Shown here one piece after another: positions 9,893 to 22,400 of a stretch of DNA of 24,338 bases. A program made the translations under genes and the position numbers. Below the pieces are notes generated by a model, which was not told the origin of the DNA, did no database searches, and saw nothing but the letters and a program-made list of their open reading frames with translations. Positions within the stretch are counted from its first letter, which is position 1; the number at the start of each line of letters is the position of its first letter. Origin of the DNA: Acanthaster planci (taxonomy: Eukaryota; Echinodermata; Asteroidea; Valvatida; Acanthasteridae); contig NW_019091530.1 of the NCBI RefSeq assembly GCF_001949145.1, forward strand, positions 513,567-537,904. The letters run 5' to 3'.

Positions 9893-12800
9893 ATGTCCCA
9901 AGGATTCTCTGGTGTCACTTCAGCTACAAAAGATGACGCAGTGCTTGCTATTACACGTAGGAATATGGGAAACGAGAACACCAAACATGGGGATGGTGCA
10001 TCGGCACTGCCACCCAAAGCAAAAGATCAACATGCTCGACGAGGTCCAGATGGGACAAATGGGACCGCTGATGCGCCCGGTACTTTGCCAGTCTTGCCAA
10101 GTAGCAATGAACAGACCCTAGGCAGTGTTGAAGATATGGTCAGGTTGCCAAGTGGTGTGAAGAAAATGCAGCAGGGAGATGGAAATACATGTAGATCTTG
10201 CGATGGACATCTCCCTGTTGGGTGTGTGCATAGTGAAAATGGGGAGGATAAGAGTACACCTGCCCAGCAAGGGCAAGTAGAGACGAACAATGACACACCA
10301 CTGTCTGACCCCCATATGAGCCCAAATTCAGGAGGGGGTAACCCGAGCTGGGATAAACATCTGAAATCGGACGAGAGAACGGCAGAACTGGGGCAGAAAC
10401 AATCATCGGGCACTGCAACCCAATCTGGCAATCAAACCCAGCCATTGCCATTGGCAAACTTGGGTACAGGAGGGCAAGCCCCAACTGCAAGAACAGACAA
10501 TGGGGACATTGTGTCAGAGGTTAAGGCACTGAAAAATACCTTCCCCTTGACAGAGCCAGGGTCTGTTGTGGTCTGCCAAAGCAGTGGCAGTGATATCGAT
10601 GCGTGTGACTCTGACTTAAGCACTGAAAGTAATACTAATAAAAGCAGTCAGCCAGCCGGATTGGTAACCAATGAAAATATTGGACAGCTGAAGCAATCCC
10701 ATGACATTCCAGCATCCACAGAACAACACATTCGTGGGCAGAGGGATGTAACTGGTGGAGAAACTACTGAAAAAACTTCCCAGAGCACTGGAAGAGCAGA
10801 CGTGACTGATGAAATACCGACAAATCTGAATGCCACGGGATCAGTGAAAATAGACAGGGAACTCACTGCAGACACAAATGGCAAGAGTGCACATGTGAGC
10901 ACAGCTGTAGTACAGACTCATAACGTGTCAGACACAACACCTAGTCAACATTCTGGCAACACCGGTGTGAGTGCATATTTGCAATGTGCAGAGACTGAAG
11001 CAAAGCATCAGGCCATCAGCGAGGGTACTGCCGAGCAGCCAAGCGAAAGAAAGAGACAAGTTCGTGACGAGTCAGAGGAAACAGGTGTCCACCGATCTAG
11101 CGAGCGGTTACGGTGTGAAGCTCAAGCAGTTGGGAGAAATGCTTCATCAGACGTAGCAAGCAGCATTTCAGGATCAGTAGATGCGGATTTGGCCCGTCCC
11201 CCCAAACTTGAAAAGCGCGATACCAGAACATTGATCATCACCACTGAGGATGAGATCATTTCAGTTGAGATGGAGAGTATTCATGATAAAAGAGACCCAT
11301 TGCCTTTGGCAACACTTGAAGCCGATTCAACCCCTAAGCCTCATTTCAACAACGGTGATTCCAAACCAAATGTAGAAGCTCTACAGAAAGTAAATGCAAT
11401 GTGCATCAAAGAGATTGATACTGAGCAAACGCAGGACAAATTTCAAGGAAGCATGCTCACGTCAGTATCAAATGGAGTGCACACTATCGGTGAAGTGGGT
11501 CCTTTTACAACCCTTGGCAATTGTACTGACACACAAAACTCAGACATTCCGAGTCACTCAGACAGTCCGAGTCATCAGCCGTCATCTGACACCTCAGAGG
11601 GTGATGGCATGGGGGCCCAGAGGGGTACAACACAGGATCCTAATTTGGACACCGAAGACATTAATGTAGCCATAATGACAGATTCATTCAAAACCGAGGG
11701 GCCTCATGACCCAGGCGGGCAAATCCCCACGGCGAGAACCAAAGATTGTGCTGAGGGAGTGATCCCATTGAATATTACTGAAGCGGAGCAGCAAGGCACG
11801 GGTATTGCAGAGGAAATAGCCATGGCAGACAGCAAGACAAATCCGGTAGTCTCATTTGCTTCAGCAGATGTTCATAATGCAGTTTTCAAGGAGAGTGAGG
11901 AAGACGCAGAACGTTCAGATGAAGGTGCAGGAGAAACTGACAACCACTCCGATATGGGGTCAGTGTCATCTGTTGGGCAGGACGGGGAAGAGATCATAAA
12001 CAGCTCACCAATTTCTGCTGCCGAGCCCCGTCTCAGCACATCTGTGCCTGAGAGGCCTCTATCCCTCACATTGGAATCCTTCAGTCAACTGTTGTTCTGG
12101 AAATCAAGTCTTCCCATGCTCACACTGGAAGAAATAGCTGTCATCTCAACAGAGCCTGAAGACTCAAAAGGAGATCCCAGTGAACAAAAAACTGGTCAGA
12201 CCACCGGCACCCTAAACAATGATTCAAGCACAGAAGCAAGTCAGCATCGGTTCCTCTTAAAATATGCACCAGACTTGGCCTTACCTATCCCAACCAGAAC
12301 CACGGTTCCCTCAAAAACGCCCACCATTGAAGGCAATCAGGAGGCATCCCATGAGCTGAATATACAGGTACCTAAATCTCCCATCGTTATCAGCCCATCA
12401 GATCAAGGAACTTTAAAGGACAGCAACACCAGCACCCCTAGCACTTCCAGTGGTGAGTTTGGGCAGTTGATGATCCCATCTGTGGCTAGATTGCGGGAGA
12501 GGGATAGTTATTTTGGTGCCGAAAGTCCCAGTGAGTACTTTGACTGCCGTTCGGAACTCAACGACAGTAAGGACGCTCTGGATGATATTGTCAGTGATGA
12601 ATTGTCAGAATCCATGAAGGGGTCTCTCAACTTAGCAGGATCAAGCCCCGCTGCTGTGTTTCCTTCACAACACCAGACTGAGGCTGAAGGTGGAGGGGCA
12701 GCAACGAGGGCGAATGAGAGTAGTACCAGGGAACGGGCAGTTGCTGAGCCTTTGCCCTTTGAGGCTGAGAGTGGCTCGCCGAAGCGCAGATCAAAGAGTA

Positions 12801-13472
12801 TGTCATCCCTGTCGGGCCACAAGAGGAAAAAATTCACAGGGGACGAAGGGGAGGAATCGAGTCCCGCGTGTGCATTTGAAACCGAGGATGCCTCATCCAA
12901 ATTCCCACAGTGGAGGGACTTCATAACAAGAGTGCCACCAGTGGCCAAGCTCTTTTCCTTCTCTGACAAGTGGCAGACGCCCCTGAAGACGCGGTCCATC
13001 TCCTTCGATGAGTCCACACACCTCGCGCATCAGCTCACGGAGAGCGAACAAGCCACCAGAATTGACTCAGAGCCCCCAGCAAGCATGAGCCATGCCTCAA
13101 ACACAACCGTTAGACCTCAGAGTGATCCGAAACGTTCCAAAGTGCATTTTGAGGCAAGTCCACTGGCAGTCTCCTCTCCCACCGGATCCTCAAAACAGGA
13201 AGGAGGACTAAAAAGACCGGAGACGCTCTTCACATTTTCTGCCCAGCCTGCAGCTAAAGAACATGGCTTTCCACAGCGGCAGCGCATGACGCGGAGCAGG
13301 TCAGACGGTCGTCTGTGGCGGGAACTTTCCCCACTGACCTCGCCTTACTCATCTCCAGTGAGAAGTCCAAAGATTCTGTCACCCAGAAAGTCCATGCTGA
13401 TCAGCCCAGAGAGGGAAAAACATGCCAAGCTGGACTTCAAGATCAACTTCAAAGATCAAGAAAACTTCACTG
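9893..13472 (+). CDS. FMN: Formin exon 1: large disordered N-terminal region
   Basis: Residues 1-1193 plus one base of codon 1194, in one 3.58-kb exon. The first ATG (9893) follows an in-frame TAA at 9878; its context is moderate (G at -3, T at +4). A second ATG at 9965 (residue 25) has A at -3 and G at +4 and starts MGNENTK, which fits the MGxxxS/T N-myristoylation signal and resembles the MGNQ start of vertebrate FMN2; it is probably the main start. The chain is rich in S, T, E, Q, G and N and looks unstructured. Features near its end are a basic cluster around residues 960-983 (KRRSKS, HKRKK; NLS-like), a conserved-looking [13 protein letters not shown] at about 1005, and six Ser-Pro sites at 1146-1175, likely kinase targets. 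Donor G/GTAAGG at 13473. Big first exons of this sort also occur in vertebrate FMN genes. Confidence 0.9.
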
Positions 13473-16400
13473 GTAAGGAATTTTATGCACAAATTCAAAT
13501 CACTTCATTCTGTTTTATAATAGCCTGTGTTTTTGTAAATTCCACCCAAGGCACAGAGCTTTTTTTCTTTATAAGTTCAGATTCAGATATCTATGCATTT
13601 ATCACATGAGTGATGCACAAAGTCAACTACATGTACATACATTCAAACATGGACTGTATTGCACTATTTTACACTGATACATGTATGTCTAACATTTAAA
13701 AGCACAGTGTACAATGTACATGTACTTCATGTTTAGCGAGCGTTTATTGAACCTGTAGGTGATTAAATCAGCACTGGAGTGATAAACAAACAAACCAAGA
13801 TGGAAGCAATTATCCCAGCTGTTAGACTGGAATTCATGGGTATCACATTCCTTGTGTTGCTGTGAAGACACTGCATAAATGCAACCCTACACGTACATGT
13901 AGCAGTGTTTGAAGAGGTGGTCAGTCCACTGGCACGTCTGTGTTAGTTGGCATGCGTCTCAGTTCTCACACTGTGCTTTGCCAAAACAGGTGACGTCAAA
14001 TGTCTGCATTTCATATTTGTCTTCTCCCGTTTTTTTTTCTTTTTAGTAAAAAGGCAAGTGGCTCTCTGTTTATCATGATAGGGTCATCCACACAAAAATC
14101 AGCTCAATTAATCATCAAATACAACTCTCCTCCAGATTGCCCTGAAAACAGGTGTACATGTACATGTATAGTAGTACCTTCAGCACCCATTTAGGATTTA
14201 TCCTAATTGTTGTTCTCATGTAGTCATAGACAGCCTTAAACAAATTAAGCAAAGGGAAAAACCCAGATATTTGTACATGTACTTCTGATATGTTTGAATA
14301 ATGCCAAAAAGATCATATGTTCATGTACATGTATGTATCTTAAAAAGTTTCAATGGGTTGGTTTATTCCAAACCAGTCCGATGGCAACAATTAAAATACA
14401 TCACTGACACTGATAGTCCCTCACTCATCTCACTTTGGCATCAAACATTTTTGACTGTTGACTTTATTTGTCACAACCAAATGGTGATGACACTCTGCAG
14501 CAAACGGCACATCTGACCTTGATCAATTATAGGCAAAAAGACAACATTATTCGAGCACTCTTGACATCATACATGTACATGTGGAGGTCTATTCTCACCC
14601 TCTGGATACAGTATGGACTGATCCAAAGAGATACCATTTTCTCTCCCGAGACATCTCACTTGCACGTTCTTGAACATGAGGCATGCATGTGCACAGCAAG
14701 ACACAACATCCTATTACACTTGTCCAGAGTATGCGCACCACCTTAATGAGAGCAAGGTGCCACTGCAGTAATGGCTTCTACATGTACATGTATCTGCTCG
14801 CTAGATTACTCTGTAATTCGAACTTGTCGTGACCCCTGCTGTAGGTCGTAGGCTAGTGGACTGGCTGTGCTCAACAATGATCAGCCCCAGTCCCGACGAG
14901 GCCACGCCCTCCTCTGCCGTCACCTCTCCATCCTCTGAGGGCCGCGCATCCATTTTGCTTCTGTGTTCTTGCCTTCTGGATATAGGAGTCATACAACCCC
15001 TGGAGGCAGAAACCGGCACTGACAAATTCAAGGTACATGTACAATTATGTGAAGTGGAATCCTTGCTATGATCTTTACAGCTTATTAGTATGCTGTGCAG
15101 GGGTGTGATTTTTCCAGGTTTTTTCCAGATGTCAGATGCTTGCTTACAAAAAAGTCCAGGTTTGCAAAGATTCATTCAGTCTTACGTTTCTTCTTTGTCA
15201 GTTGAGAACAAAGAAAAACAAAGTGTAAGTTTCCCATGATTGCAGTTATTTAGGAGAGTGCTCATACCTTTTAATTTTATTGTCATTGTTACAACCTCTC
15301 TGCTGGATGATTTTTCTCCACCCCCAAACTCGCACCAATTTTTAAATGTGGTGTCTAAAACTGATTAACTGCGATCAAAAGAAGGCTATTTCCCAAAATA
15401 TCTGACATTTGGCCTACTCACAGTGCTTGTCATGCTTCCTAGCTCTTACACGTACATTGTACAGATGGCAATGACACACACTGTGACTGAACTTTTAAGT
15501 AACATCAAGCCCCATGTGAAGTTGTATGTGATCCAACCTGATAAAATGAGCCTCAAGTCACCAGAGCCCCTGTTGATTAAAAAGGCCCAGTTGGACAGTA
15601 TAAATCAGTGGGAACCCACAGCAATTTTCCCCCATACAAGTGCATGTCTATCATGTCTATATGTTTTGATGTACATCTATGTGATACATCAAAACAAAGC
15701 ACTTGATTTACCCCGTCTAATGCAAACTGAAACAGACGAAAGAAAAATTACACTTAAGGCTCAATTTGTCTGATCCAGTAACTTACATGTATAAGCCATG
15801 TTGCACCTTCCTCAATCCTGCAAAAATCCTCCAAAATTTGATATTTTTTCACTTCCCACCCAGTTGGATGCCATGTACTGCTGGGCCCAGCATGCCCAGC
15901 ACTCGGGCCATCCAAACGGCATCCCAATCGCATCCTCCCCGGGCAAGCTGGAACCCATCTGGCCCCCTCCCAAGCAGGAAGAAGGGGCATCACATCAACA
16001 CGGTCTCAAGTACACAGAGGCAGGTGGGTGGCAGAAATCCAATCAGTTGAGATGTTTGTGTAGCGAGGGAGTTGAAAACGTGTACATGCATCGTATTGAT
16101 TTAATAGACTACTTCTTGGTTGTATTCTGTGTGTGTGTATTGCAGATGCGTGTGTATGTAGATATTGATCCTAAATGCAGGGATGCAAGTATGTAAAATC
16201 ACCAGCTACATGTATTCAACCTAAAATCCTCTGTGGAAGTCACTTTACCCAAGGCTTTCGTTTACATTTTGAAGAGAAAATGATTACAAAATGGCATCTT
16301 TGCTCATATTCTGGCCATGTGAATGGCACCTTTTGTTGTTAGCTCTACATATTTTTCAAACATTTACTGTGAGTACATGTACAGGTATGCTGAATATTTA

Positions 16401-19400
16401 CTCACTTCTTTTTGTCCTGTTGTTACGCTTTTGCCTTTGTGTGGCTTCCTACATCTACACTAATGTACAAGCAATCATATGAAATTATCACAGTAGGTAA
16501 TAAAGCTGTTGGCAGAAATTATTTCATCATGAGTTGATACATTGTATCACTAGTAAAGCACTCAGCAGTAGTGGTCTCATCAGAATGTGGAGCCAACTGT
16601 TGGGAACCACTGAACTCATTTGATGCACATGATTTTCAGTTGACAGTGCATTAACATGAGAGAAATGCGCCTGTGCACTGGTGCACAGTGCTAATTTAGA
16701 ATAACCCGATGAGATGTTAAGACCTGAAATTTAACTTGAAAAAAAATCTTATGCATTTTTTTTTACCAACATGTACAATGTTCAGGTACATGTTCATGTA
16801 CGTCTGTAGGTATCAAAATATGCTCAGGCTGGTATTGAGCCAAAGAATTAGCACATGCCTTCTCTTACATGAACATGTACATACGCTGTAATCATTAATG
16901 CCACAAAATCAATGAATACAATTTGAATATCAGCCTATATGCACTGGTAGTCTTTGTGTAGGTTAGCCAGCCTGAGCATGCACCCATGTGTACATTAATG
17001 TTGTTGGCCTGCAGATGAGCATGTGTGTTGGGTTTTTAATTGTACCGTCTTCTGCCATATACCTGGACATTAAGTTGGCACCTGCCTGTTCCGATACAGT
17101 ACCTGTAAAAGTGTGTACATGTACATGTAGGTGAGGGGGGTGTGCAGTGTATTAATGTTGCTCCATTTCACCATGTTACATTGTATGCATTCCTATACAT
17201 GTATTGGCAAGAAAGAAGGAAAATACCCAAGCTGCGCAATTATCCTACATTTAAAGTCATTAAAATCCACTCTGTACATTTGTAACCATTTAAACCCTCA
17301 CTTTTTTCAGCAATGCAATTAGATAAGCTTACATTTACGTGTAAATTTCTTGATATTTGTGTCACTGTGAGAAATTGTTGTTTTCTTTTGTACATGTACA
17401 TGTATGGTGTCTGCAAAAGAAATTTATATCTTTAATTAATCTCTACTGCATAGAGGGCTAAATCCTCTGATTTCAATATGATTTTTCATACACCTCTAGG
17501 GAGTTAGCATTAAATACGAAATTGATTTTATGCAGGAAAAAGCTTTTTTTTTTTTGATTGTGTGCCATTTAGTTTGTGCTATTCTCTCCTCTTCCAAAGA
17601 GAAAGTACCGTACCCTGCTTTACTTTCAGTGTGATCCCTGCAAGCCATCAGTAAGTTGTTTTTGCAAGGTGAAAACGTCAGTGAAAGCCACCTCATCTTT
17701 TTGACCATGCAAGAACACTCATTTTGTCCTCAAGGCATTGCACGCAAAATCCAGTCACCGCTGATATCACTATTGATAGTTCTTCTGTTTGCCATGCTAT
17801 CCTGCTCATTTCAAACGGAGCAAGATTAAATTTAAGACAAGTTCCTGCAAAATAGTCAATAGATTTTTCCATTTCCCCCTACAGAAAATTAAGCAAAATA
17901 GGGAAAATAGCTTTCCAGGACCTTGTAAACCTCTTGGATAAAATACCAGTGCCCAATAAGGGCGTGTGATTTCCCAAAGTACTGTTACATGTATGTGGAA
18001 ATGCAGCTGTGTTCATAAAAAGAATTTCTCAAGTATCATTTATCTTCCGTTAACTGCCAACGATTAGGTTCAGTGGAGTTAGCCCTTGTTGTGAGTGAGT
18101 CGGTATTTTTCACTTCTAATTTAAGCAATGCCTCCACATTTCTCTGTTTTATGTACACTAAAACAAAGGACTCAGATGTTTCTTATGTTGGCTTACCACA
18201 TTAATTTGCATCATATACAAGTATGCCAGAGCTGAGACTGGGAACGAATAGAAACTTGTTTTTCAAAGCCAAGCCAAGCAAAATCTGTTATCATATTGCA
18301 GGATTTGTTTATGTTAATGGTGTGTAACATAGCTTACAGCAATATTTATCCCTTCTTGCTTTCGTTTAATTGCTGTCTTTCAAGAAACGGCTAGATACAC
18401 GTCTGGAATATAAAGCACTCATGCAGTTACTTGTACATGTACATGTACTTGGACCTGTAAGACTATTGTCGTCAAGGCCAAAGAAAATTTAATCTTTGAA
18501 GAAGAAGAGGACAGTGATCCAAAACTTGTATGATTTTACATTGTACAAGTACTGTACATCACTTGCTGAAAGTTTTGTTACAAAATTAGTGCAAAAGAAA
18601 ATCCTTTTTGATTTTAAATGTACATGTACATGAGCCCATTAGCACCAAACGAACATATTTTAAATCCGTTACTACAGATTGGAAATCTGTTTTTAATCCA
18701 TTATTAAGGATTGGCAATCCTTTGTTACAGATTCCCAATTCATTGAATTACGGACTCGCAATCCATTATGACAGATTCGCAATCCGTTATGTACACACAT
18801 TATTTACACAAGTAATACACCAATAACATCAGATTGTGATTCCGAATTCGTCATAATGGATTGCGAATCCTTAATAACGAAATGCAAATCCGTAATAACG
18901 GCTTGAGAATTCGTAACAACGAATTTGAAATATTTTTTTGCTTGGTGCTAATGGACTTCTGTACAAATGCCATCTTTGCCAAGCAAAACCTTTTTCATGT
19001 TTATGCATGAAATTATATAAATGGTATTGGTGATGTGGTGTGTCCCAATGAGGCAAAACAGATTTTAGTGAAATAGCACGGTTGTGATTGCGGATCATAC
19101 TGAGTTTGAAAGCCTGAGAAATTTGTGATACCACCAATCCATAGCACTGATCTAAGTTTCAGAGTGAAATTTCAACAGTGTAAACTTGTTTCTTTCTTTT
19201 TTAAAGAAAAATTGTACTTCAGTGATGGAATTAAGGTAAAAGCACCAAGATGTGCATTTGCTTGATTTTGACACACCACATGTATGCATTTATGTTTAAG
19301 AAATGTACAATGTACTAAAATTTGCCACATTAGTACTCCAGCAAACATCTTGGCAGATTCTGTGAATTACTTTGTTTTAATGTGCTTGCTCCTAATTCCT

Positions 19401-22400
19401 TTGCATTCTCTCTCAAAAGAAAAGCTTTGCTTGTGTTTGTTCTCAAATTATCACTTCCTGTAAATCAGACACATGTACATGTATGTTTGCTGAATATGTA
19501 CCTATATATCAATATGTAGGGCCTATTTGAAACAGTTTTTACATTGCTGTGTCCAGTGATTTGAAGTTGTGCTGTAACAGTAAATTTTCCTGTCTAGAAG
19601 CTTAGTTAAAACAGTGTGATTCTCTCGTCTTGGAGCATCATTTTACTGTTGTTGCCATATAGTATTATTAGTCAGTAAATGTACATATACAGTAGTTGGG
19701 TATCTGACCAACTAAGGAAATTGTCCAAAATTTGGTTAAAAATTGTAAGATCAGCTTGAGTCTGGGGATTGGCAAAGAAAGAGAACACAGTCATTAAGAC
19801 AGAGGTATAACAATCACATATATCTGCCTTTGTGGTTGATCAATGCCGAACAACAATCAGTCATATTTGATAGTTGTCTCATCCTAAGCTGAGGGTCAAG
19901 AAGATAATTGTGGTAAGCTGTCCAGCTGGAGGACTTGGGTACTGTCATTGCCTTGGCTGGGTTGGGACCCCTTTTGGAATGTCCAGGATTCAGGAATTTA
20001 GCTCTGACATTCCACACTGTGTTCCAGGCCTGAAACTTTGCTACCAAGAGCTAGTGGCAGAAGTGACATTTTGTGGAAATGAGATCTTGGAAAACCAAAT
20101 GTCTGTGGGAACGTTCACAGGGCCGCACGGCAAGCAAACAAGCCAAATGAGTTGTGGCACATGTACAAACTCTCTCACCTCCACTGTAGTATGAATTCAT
20201 GTTCTCCCATGTTTTTGACAGAACACCAGCAATACATCATGGGACTGAAGAGGGAACATAATGATGCACTGAAGAAAATAGAGGTGAGGTATTCAAAGTC
20301 TTGAGACTTCATTTACTCCCACCTGCTGCTACATGTTTATGTACCAAGATACATGTACTTCCCTTTATTGAATTAGCAGTGTGTTATTGAGAATTACTGA
20401 TACAGAAACTCCATACTCAAAGCATGAAACAGTGCTTATTTCTTTTAGTCAATTTTGTGAAGCTAATAAATGCAGAACTTGCTAAGAGTGGGAAGGATTC
20501 ACTCTGCAAAAACATGTTTTGTACTGCTGTTGAGCGTTGACCGTCTCTGTGGTGGATTTTTGTACCACATTTTACATGTGGATTATTTTTCTTCAAGGAA
20601 AGATGCAGCTGTCCCAGTTGTGACCTGTAGATATAATTTCATGAAGCTGCTTAGCAGAAGTTATGTCTATACCGATTTTTTTGCTGAACAAAATTAAGTG
20701 GGGACCTGTCACAAGCAATACACATCACACAATATTGTCGTTGGTAACCTGTTGTTAATCACAAAACTTGGCTTGGCAAATGCAAATTTGTATGAATAGC
20801 CGGTCAAGGAAATTATCTTGAGGTAGAAATAAGTCAAATGTTGTTCACTGCATTGGTTTTACTTCTAAACAGATGGAGCACGAACTAGCCATGTTTGAGT
20901 TGCGAGGGGAGCAAGCAGCCAGGCTGTGTTCCTTGGAGGAACAGCTCAACACCCTGCAGGATTCCCTGCGGTATGGGGAAAGCACCCAGCAACCGAGCAG
21001 CAATGCTCAGACGAAAGTCCTGATGGATGTCGGGGTGAATACGGACTGGATCGACTGCAGCAGGCAGGCACTGCAGAAGCAGATTGAACTCTTTGAGGAG
21101 CTGCAGGATTCAGGTGGTGGGAGGGCAGTGCCTCCCCCTCCCCCACCCCCACCGGTACCCTTGGTGGATCCTCAGAGTGCGCCCGTTCCACCCCCACCTC
21201 CTAGCCTGGCAGGGCTTCCTACACCACCAGGAGGTGCAGTTGTACCACCTCCACCAGGTGGGATACCTTCACCACCACCACCACCACCCCCACCCCCTTT
21301 GGCAGGCAGTGTACCACCACCTCCCCCACCCCCAGTCCCAGGTGCCTCTGGCGGCGTCATGCCCCCTCCACCTCCCCCACCGCCAGGAAGCCTTATCATT
21401 CCCACTGGTCCCCACTCCTCCCAGTCATCCATTGGTACCCCCTTAACCCCCAAGGGGCCAGCCAAGAATGCGATTGAACCCAAGGTTCCTATGAAGCCGC
21501 TCTACTGGAATCGCATACAGCTTCACAAATTGCCTACTTCAGAGACAAAAGATCGGTAAGATTTCATATTGCCAGTGTAGGCATTCTAATATCGTATTCA
21601 CTTCTCACCTGCATAAATAATTGAACACCTTTTTTGCTCTGTGCTGTTCAAAGAAACTGAAACTTTAAGGTATTACTTCCGGTTTGACAAGTGTTGTTTA
21701 AGTACGAGTATATTCTTCTTCAAGTACGTCTACCATGTCAAGTAATTGGGCTGTGCATGCCGATATTTATTGACAGAGATTTCATTTCTTTCTTTGTAGT
21801 CATAATGTGATATGGAGTCAGCTTGATGAGCCGCCCATCTCCCCTGATGAGCTGGAGGAGCTGTTCTGTAAGAAGCTGACCCAGAAGAAAAGGCCACTGG
21901 CCGACTCCTTTGACAAACCCAAGGCTCGCAAGGTTAGCAGTAGGGATGTCGGTTTGTACGTTATTAGGAGCTGGCAGAATTGTGTGGTGCGTTGTGCCTA
22001 ACGGTGTCAAGAAGGGTCCATGCCAGTACTTGGTTCCAAAGTGAGCACAAATGGGAAGAAGTTGGGCTAACAGGTGTTTTAGGCTAGCAGGTGTTTGGAT
22101 AATGCTGAAGAATTCGATCGAGGATTTCTCATTCCTTGCTTTACTGACGTGTAGCAGTGTGTCGAAACACTTCTGTTTCAACTGATTCAAGGCATCAAGT
22201 TTAAGCGAGCCTTGATTCTTTCCCTAGCTTTTCACCTCAAGAGGGCATTTTGTTACCTGCTGGCATCTTCTGTTTGGGCCGACCCCGTTGGCATGCCACA
22301 TGCCAGGAAACTCTAACTTTCCTTGAATTCCCTGCCACTGCATAGTTTAGTCACCATTAGTTAAAGCCTGCAACTGCCTAATATCTTTCCAATGTGTCTG

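Noticed and set aside
10027-10490. Minus-strand ORFs of 116-134 codons inside formin exon 1
   Set aside because: They are antisense shadows of the long coding exon.
12508-13017. 169-codon minus-strand ORF
   Set aside because: Antisense shadow of formin exon 1; no known domain.
18608-18826. 72-codon ORF over the foldback element
   Set aside because: It translates the 21-bp units; no transposase-like content.
19874-20194. 106-codon ORF in intron 3 as an extra formin exon
   Set aside because: No recognised motif, and exons 3 and 4 already join exactly at the conserved KYTEAE codon.
21172-21483. Minus-strand poly-Gly ORF
   Set aside because: It is the complement of the proline codons of FH1.
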